Origin: CAUPWF01 sp964369775
Lineage (GTDB): Bacteria > Bacillota > Clostridia > Lachnospirales > Lachnospiraceae
Assembly: GCA_964369775.1 (NCBI GenBank)
Contig: CAYJHQ010000006.1
Location: 1 to 64,000 of the forward strand
Direction: 5' to 3'
Length of the DNA: 64,000 bases
The notes below the pieces were generated by a model, which was not told the DNA's origin, did no database searches, and saw nothing but the letters and a program-made list of their open reading frames with translations. A program made the position numbers and the translations under genes. Position 1 is the first letter of the stretch. Each line of letters starts with the position of its first letter. This document shows positions 59,110 through 64,000 of the stretch, one piece after another.

Positions 59110-59152
59110 TTAGCACTCGTTGATTGACAGTGCTGACAATCGATGTTATCTT
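59110..59152 (+). promoter_or_regulatory. CIRCE-like operator overlapping the clpB promoter
   Basis: TTAGCACTC-N9-CAGTGCTGA (59110-59136) matches CIRCE with two changes in the right arm. The -35 TTGACA (59124-59129) lies inside it; a 17-base spacer leads to TATCTT (59147-59152). HrcA binding would block polymerase. Confidence 0.75.
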
Positions 59153-59189
59153 AGAGTCAATAATTATAATAATAAGGAGATAAGATACG

Positions 59190-61766
59190 ATGAATATAAA
59201 TAAATTTACACAAAATTCAATATATGCGATTAACGAATGTGAAAAAGTCGCAGTGATAAATGAGAATCAGGAAATAGCACAAGTGCACCTGTTTTATGGA
59301 TTGCTTATACTAGAAGAAAGTTTGATATCAAAATTATTGGAGAAAATAGGTGTCTCAGTTACAACTTTACAAAATGATATTGCAGAGGTCATTAAAAGTC
59401 GAACAAGAGTAAGTGGAGCAAAGCCTTATGTTGGAAATGATTTAAATAAGGTATTGATACATGCGGAAGATGAAGCTAAAAAGATGGGAGACGAGTATGT
59501 ATCTGTAGAACACTTATTTCTAGCGCTTATTAAGTATGCTGATAAGCAAGTGAAGAACATTTTGCAAAAATATGAGATTAATCGAATTGAATTTTTGCAA
59601 ACACTAGAATCGGTGAGAGGAACACAAAGAGTTACAAGTGACAATCCAGAAGCTACCTATGATACTTTGAGCAAATACGGCTATGATTTGGTGGAAAGGG
59701 CAAAAGAGCATAAATTAGATCCTGTAATCGGAAGAGATGCAGAGATACGAAATGTGATTCGTATTCTGTCGAGAAAGACGAAGAATAACCCAGTATTAAT
59801 AGGGGAACCAGGAGTAGGAAAGACTGCAGCTGTAGAGGGTTTGGCACACCGAATCGTGCAAGGCGATGTTCCAGAAGGGTTGAAAAATAAGAAAATATTT
59901 GCACTTGATATGGGGGCCTTGGTAGCGGGGGCAAAGTATAGAGGGGAGTTTGAAGAAAGGCTTAAAGCGGTTCTCGAAGAGGTAAAAGATAGTGAAGGAG
60001 AAATTATCTTGTTTATTGATGAGCTTCATACGATTGTAGGAGCTGGAAAAACGGAAGGATCCATGGATGCGGGAAATATGTTAAAGCCACTTCTTGCGAG
60101 AGGAGAACTCCACTGCATAGGTGCTACGACCTTAGATGAGTATAGACAGCATATAGAAAAAGACCCAGCGCTAGAAAGGCGCTTTCAACCAGTATTAGTG
60201 AGTGAGCCAAGTGTAGAAGATGCAATATCTATTCTTAGAGGCCTTAAAGAACGATATGAAATCTTTCATGGAGTGAAAATTTCTGATGGGGCTATTGTGG
60301 CAGCAGCTACATTATCGAGCCGTTATATTACAGAGAGATTTTTACCAGATAAAGCTATAGACTTAGTAGATGAGGCTTGCGCTTTGATAAAGACAGAACT
60401 AGATTCTATGCCGACAGAATTAGATGAACAGCGAAGAAGAATGATGCAGCTAGAAATCGAAGTGGCAGCTTTAAAAAAAGAAAAAGATAGACTGAGCAAA
60501 GAAAGGCTACAAAGCCTAAAACAGGAGATGGCTGAACTAAAAGATGAGTACAACAGTAAAAAGGCTGAATGGGATAATGAAAAAGCATCAGTAGAACAAT
60601 TACAAAAATTAAGAGAAGAGATAGATGAGGTCAATCGAGATATTCAAAAAGCCCAGAGAACATACGATTTAGAGAAAGCGGCGCAACTTCAATATGGAAC
60701 TTTACCACAGTTAAAGAGGGAATTAGAAGAGGAAGAAGAGAAGGTAAGTGCAAAAGAGTTTACTCTTGTTCACGAGATAGTATCAGAAGAGGAAATTTCA
60801 AAAATTGTATCTAGATGGACAGGGATTCCAATTTCAAAATTAAGTGAATCACAGAGGCAAAAAACCCTGCAATTAGAAGAAGAACTAGGAAAACGTGTCA
60901 TTGGGCAAGAAGAAGGTGTAGAGAAAGTGACAGAAGCTATACTTCGTTCTAAAGCAGGGATTAAAGATCCGACAAAACCAATTGGTTCCTTCCTGTTTTT
61001 AGGGCCAACAGGAGTAGGCAAGACGGAATTAGCAAAAGCATTAGCTAGTAGCCTATTTGATGATGAGAATAACATGATTAGAATCGATATGAGTGAATAC
61101 ATGGAGAAACACTCAGTAGCACGATTGATAGGAGCGCCTCCGGGATATGTAGGGTATGAGGAAGGCGGACAGTTGACGGAAGCGGTTAGAAGAAAACCGT
61201 ATAGTGTTATTTTGTTAGACGAAGTCGAAAAGGCACATAGAGATGTGTTTAATGTATTGCTTCAAGTTCTTGATGATGGTCGAATTACAGACTCAAAAGG
61301 AAGGACAGTGGACTTTAAAAATACAATTATAATCATGACATCTAATTTAGGTTCAGCATATTTATTGGAAGGAATGGAAAATGGAATAGTTTCAGAAGAA
61401 GTGAAAAAGTCAATAACAAGTGAAGTGAAGAAGCATTTTAGACCAGAGTTTCTCAATAGATTGGATGAATTTATACTGTTTAAACCACTGTTAAAAGAAA
61501 GCATTAAAGACATAGTAGAATTATTGATACAAGAAATCAATCAAAGATTAAAGGAGCAATCCTTAGAGATAAAACTATCTAAAATAGCCAAAGAATATAT
61601 AGTAGAAAATGGACATGATGTGAATTACGGAGCAAGACCATTAAAGCGATATCTACAAAAACATGTTGAAACTGCAGTTGCAAAAATGATTCTAGAAGGG
61701 AAAGTAGGAGTCGATAGTGAGATACTAATAGATGTGGAAAATGACAAGTTAATAGCGAGAACCTAA
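59190..61766 (+). CDS. clpB: Disaggregase ClpB (Hsp100)
   Basis: 858 residues, standard size. N-terminal Clp repeat domain (1-145), first AAA+ domain with GEPGVGKT (about 200) and LFIDELHTIVGAG, the coiled-coil middle domain (about 400-520, rich in Lys/Glu with KKEKDRLSKERLQ) that distinguishes ClpB from ClpA/ClpC, and second AAA+ with GPTGVGKT (about 605), pore loop GAPPGYVGYEEGG and arginine-finger region FRPEFLNRLDE. It pulls proteins from aggregates with DnaK help. No IGF loop for ClpP docking. CIRCE-like control links it to htpG. Confidence 0.96.
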   Translation: MNINKFTQNSIYAINECEKVAVINENQEIAQVHLFYGLLILEESLISKLLEKIGVSVTTLQNDIAEVIKSRTRVSGAKPYVGNDLNKVLIHAEDEAKKMGDEYVSVEHLFLALIKYADKQVKNILQKYEINRIEFLQTLESVRGTQRVTSDNPEATYDTLSKYGYDLVERAKEHKLDPVIGRDAEIRNVIRILSRKTKNNPVLIGEPGVGKTAAVEGLAHRIVQGDVPEGLKNKKIFALDMGALVAGAKYRGEFEERLKAVLEEVKDSEGEIILFIDELHTIVGAGKTEGSMDAGNMLKPLLARGELHCIGATTLDEYRQHIEKDPALERRFQPVLVSEPSVEDAISILRGLKERYEIFHGVKISDGAIVAAATLSSRYITERFLPDKAIDLVDEACALIKTELDSMPTELDEQRRRMMQLEIEVAALKKEKDRLSKERLQSLKQEMAELKDEYNSKKAEWDNEKASVEQLQKLREEIDEVNRDIQKAQRTYDLEKAAQLQYGTLPQLKRELEEEEEKVSAKEFTLVHEIVSEEEISKIVSRWTGIPISKLSESQRQKTLQLEEELGKRVIGQEEGVEKVTEAILRSKAGIKDPTKPIGSFLFLGPTGVGKTELAKALASSLFDDENNMIRIDMSEYMEKHSVARLIGAPPGYVGYEEGGQLTEAVRRKPYSVILLDEVEKAHRDVFNVLLQVLDDGRITDSKGRTVDFKNTIIIMTSNLGSAYLLEGMENGIVSEEVKKSITSEVKKHFRPEFLNRLDEFILFKPLLKESIKDIVELLIQEINQRLKEQSLEIKLSKIAKEYIVENGHDVNYGARPLKRYLQKHVETAVAKMILEGKVGVDSEILIDVENDKLIART

Positions 61767-61863
61767 TCATTTTAAAAGCTTATAGAAAAGGTAGAAAAAA
61801 TTTGCTATAATGAAAAAAGATGGTGGATTGAAGAAATAGTTGAGATGAAGAGGTTGAGGTCAG

Positions 61864-63192
61864 ATGACGAAATTTATGAAGTGGATGAATAATGTAGCGA
61901 TACAAAGAAAATTTATACCACTACAGTGTTTTCTTATAGTGGTGGTATGTATTATTAGTTTGTTCTCATTCTTTTCTGTAAGAACATTGAATGACTCAGC
62001 AGAGCAGATTATCGAAGATAGTGTGCGAAATAAAGAACAGCTTAGTGGTATTATTAGAAACATGTATGTTTGTCGTGTTTTGGGAAGAGATATACTATTC
62101 GCCGTAGATGAAGACGTGAAAGATGAATATTATGAAGAGTATATACAAGCGTTTAATGATCTAGATTATAAGATGGATGAATTTGCGAAGGTATTAGAGG
62201 GTACCCAAAGAATTGAGTTTGAGCGAATCATAGAAGAGAAGAATGTGTATAAGGATAGCATGATTTTATCAGCTGACATATGGATGGGTGGCGGAGAGTA
62301 TGATGAGGCGTTGCATGCATTGCAGGTGGTAACGCCAATTGCAAATGATTTTTTTGGGAGTATAGATGAATTTACACTTGAAGAAGAACGGTTGATGAAT
62401 GAGACACTTGAGAGGAATGATACTCTCGTGTCAACGATTATGGTTTTGGGAACTGTAATAGATATTGTCGCTATTATTGCAATACTACTTTTTATTAGAT
62501 TTTTTGCTCGAAATATGAGCTCTAGTTTGATAACTCTAGAAAAGTCTTTGTCAAAGATAGCTGAGACAGGAAATATGAAAATAGAGATTCCAGACGAACT
62601 TTATACACAAGATGAAGTTGGCAGAATAGCCAGTGTGGCAAATAAGATGAAGACAATGCTTCTAGATTACTCTTTTAACGATACACTAACAGGTGGATAT
62701 AATGTAAAAGCATATCACGAAGAGTTGAATGAATTGTTTGCAAATGAAGCTGTAGAAACTGAGGTTTGGTGTGTGATTTCAGATATGAATAACCTTAAGC
62801 TTATCAATGATATGCTTGGACATATGGAGGGGGATGAGGCAATACGAAATGCTTACTTAGCATTAGATCAATGCTTTTCTATATATGGAAAGACTTTCCG
62901 TATAGGCGGGGATGAGTTTGTATCACTACTTAGTGGTTGTGCAGCAGAAGATATAGAAGCTGCAATGAAAAATATCTCGAAAAAGATTGAAAAGTATAAT
63001 ACATATGATGAGTATAGATTTTCATTAGCCATTGGCTACGGATATTTTAAAGGTAAGACCATCCTAGAATATAACGAATTTTTTAAAACAGTAGACCAGA
63101 AAATGTATAACAATAAGTTGGCTGGGAAGCAATCGCGTATGGAAGCGAGAGTGGAAGAGGCAGAAGTTCAGAAAGAGGTTAGAAAAAATTAG
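61864..63192 (+). CDS. Membrane GGDEF-domain protein with four-helix sensor
   Basis: 442 residues. Two membrane helices (about 20-40 and 195-220) flank an all-helical outside domain of the chemoreceptor four-helix-bundle type (TLNDSAEQIIEDSVRNKEQLSGIIRNMY); a HAMP-like segment follows (LEKSLSKIAETGNMKIEIPDE), then GGDEF (about 275-430). The active site FRIGGDEFVSLLSG is intact, but no RxxD inhibitory site precedes it and the fold entry is variant (DTLTGGYNVKAYHEE, SDMNNLKLINDMLGHMEGD). Probably an active cyclase without product inhibition. An extended -10 (TGCTATAAT, near 61803-61811) is its likely promoter. Confidence 0.87.
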   Translation: MTKFMKWMNNVAIQRKFIPLQCFLIVVVCIISLFSFFSVRTLNDSAEQIIEDSVRNKEQLSGIIRNMYVCRVLGRDILFAVDEDVKDEYYEEYIQAFNDLDYKMDEFAKVLEGTQRIEFERIIEEKNVYKDSMILSADIWMGGGEYDEALHALQVVTPIANDFFGSIDEFTLEEERLMNETLERNDTLVSTIMVLGTVIDIVAIIAILLFIRFFARNMSSSLITLEKSLSKIAETGNMKIEIPDELYTQDEVGRIASVANKMKTMLLDYSFNDTLTGGYNVKAYHEELNELFANEAVETEVWCVISDMNNLKLINDMLGHMEGDEAIRNAYLALDQCFSIYGKTFRIGGDEFVSLLSGCAAEDIEAAMKNISKKIEKYNTYDEYRFSLAIGYGYFKGKTILEYNEFFKTVDQKMYNNKLAGKQSRMEARVEEAEVQKEVRKN

Positions 63193-63197
63193 AAGAG

Positions 63198-64000
63198 ATG
63201 GAAAAAATAATATTTCATATAGATGTAAACTCTGCTTTTTTGAGCTGGACGGCTGTAGAGTGTCTGCAATCAGGAGAAGATGTGGATATTAGAGAAGTTG
63301 CTAGTATTATAGGTGGAAATAAAGAGACGAGACATGGAGTAGTGTTAGCAAAATCAATAGAAGCAAAATCATATGGCATTTGTACAGGAGAGCCTGTTGC
63401 AAATGCCTTAAAAAAATGCCCGAAATTGGAGATTCGAAGACCGAATCACAAGATGTATAAAGAATATAGCAAAAAATTAATGGACTGTCTTAGGCGGTTT
63501 ACTGTAGATATTGAACAAGTGAGTATAGATGAATGTTACATGGATTATACAGGAATTGCACATCTTTATAAAACAGTTCTCGAAGGGGCCAACACTATAA
63601 GAGAAACAGTGAAAAGGGAGCTTGGATTTACAGTTAATATAGGGATTTCTACAAATAAATTATTGGCTAAAATGGCATCTGATTTTTCGAAGCCAGATAA
63701 AATTCACACATTGTTTGTGGAAGAAGTTGAAAAAAAGATGTGGCCACTTCCGATTGAGGAGCTACATATGGCAGGTAAGTCTAGTGTGTCAACCCTGAAA
63801 AAGTTGGAAATAAACACAATTGGCGATCTGGCGAAGATAGATAAGAATATAATACGGATGCATTTGAAAAGTCATGGTGAAATGCTTTGGGACTTTGCTA
63901 ATGGCGTAGGGGATGATAAAGTAGAAAAAAGAGATTCAAAAGCAAAGGGGATAGGGAATTCAACTACACTAGCACAGGATATAGAGGCGGAAGATGAGGC
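63198..64000 (+). CDS. dinB: DNA polymerase IV (Y-family), 3' end outside window
   Basis: 267 codons are visible with no stop. MEKIIFHIDVNSAFLSWTAVE gives the first metal aspartate and the steric-gate region; KAKSYGICTGEPVANALKKCP and EQVSIDECYMDYTG carry the catalytic acidic pair, and NIGISTNKLLAKMASDFSKPD and the helix-hairpin-helix LKKLEINTIGDLAKID complete the thumb. It is an error-prone translesion polymerase. The sequence LSWTAVE...GGNKETRHGVVLAKS is typical of a clostridial DinB type. The start is five bases after the GGDEF gene's stop, so the two are likely co-transcribed. Confidence 0.92.
   Translation, partial: MEKIIFHIDVNSAFLSWTAVECLQSGEDVDIREVASIIGGNKETRHGVVLAKSIEAKSYGICTGEPVANALKKCPKLEIRRPNHKMYKEYSKKLMDCLRRFTVDIEQVSIDECYMDYTGIAHLYKTVLEGANTIRETVKRELGFTVNIGISTNKLLAKMASDFSKPDKIHTLFVEEVEKKMWPLPIEELHMAGKSSVSTLKKLEINTIGDLAKIDKNIIRMHLKSHGEMLWDFANGVGDDKVEKRDSKAKGIGNSTTLAQDIEAEDE

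Overview
The window is a low-GC, gene-dense stretch of Firmicutes chromosome, most likely from the order Lachnospirales (Clostridium cluster XIVa). Supporting clade markers are an NAD-type DNA ligase of the SWKLDG type, DUF5721 and DUF4349 proteins, meso-diaminopimelate dehydrogenase, rubredoxin, a YesM/YesN sensor pair, an RsgI-like anti-sigma factor and sigma-A promoters with 17-base spacers. No rRNA, tRNA, CRISPR array, intact prophage or transposase was seen. Short-site coordinates were counted by hand and may be off by a base or two.

Region by region. 1-2.9 kb is accessory: a gene remnant, a DUF3784 membrane protein, a probable PBECR-type nuclease gene behind a structured leader, an orphan piece of the 3' end of an EF-Tu gene with a terminator, bracketed by two copies of a duplicated octamer (a probable integration scar), and a NERD nuclease-like gene. 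2.9-9.5 kb has ddh, an intramembrane-type two-component system driving an FtsX-type ABC transporter, and a prolyl-tRNA editing protein. 9.6-12.5 kb is an allantoin module (allantoinase and NCS1 permease). 12.5-19 kb has a probably leaderless polysaccharide deacetylase gene, a sigma/RsgI-like pair, a two-repeat membrane protein, and a CoA-disulfide reductase/thioredoxin-like operon under a twin palindromic operator. 19-31 kb holds signalling and housekeeping genes: diguanylate cyclase, chemoreceptor, RNase H, fructokinase, htpG with a perfect CIRCE, a pseudouridine synthase, ligA and a non-canonical ClpX.

31-43 kb: lipoprotein, S8 protease, YeiH exporter with divergent LysR regulator, a copper module (copZ-copA; csoR plus a second P1B ATPase behind a CsoR-type operator), a zinc-ribbon protein with an unusual translation start, a hydroxyacid dehydrogenase and a YitT protein. 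43-53.6 kb: rubredoxin, a YesL protein and a sugar module in which a membrane-anchored binding protein, a YesM kinase, a YesN regulator and a lipoprotein binding protein precede a complete ChvE/MmsA/MmsB-type importer. 53.6-58.8 kb: purine permease and two adenine deaminase-family genes, one canonical and one with key motifs replaced. 58.8-64 kb: clpB under a CIRCE-like element, a GGDEF protein, and DNA polymerase IV running off the end.

Themes: two purine-degradation modules; an HrcA heat-shock regulon with two members; local repressor/operator pairs for copper, reactive thiols and sugars; and repeated use of very short leaders ending in a hairpin directly after the promoter (PBECR gene, allB, sigma, yitT, adenine deaminases). 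Two of these leaders share an identical 14-nt sequence. The best candidates for something undescribed are that shared leader element, the hairpin-bridged start at 40.7 kb, the motif-less adenine deaminase paralog, the non-canonical ClpX, and the nuclease gene with its leader RNA near the tuf scar.
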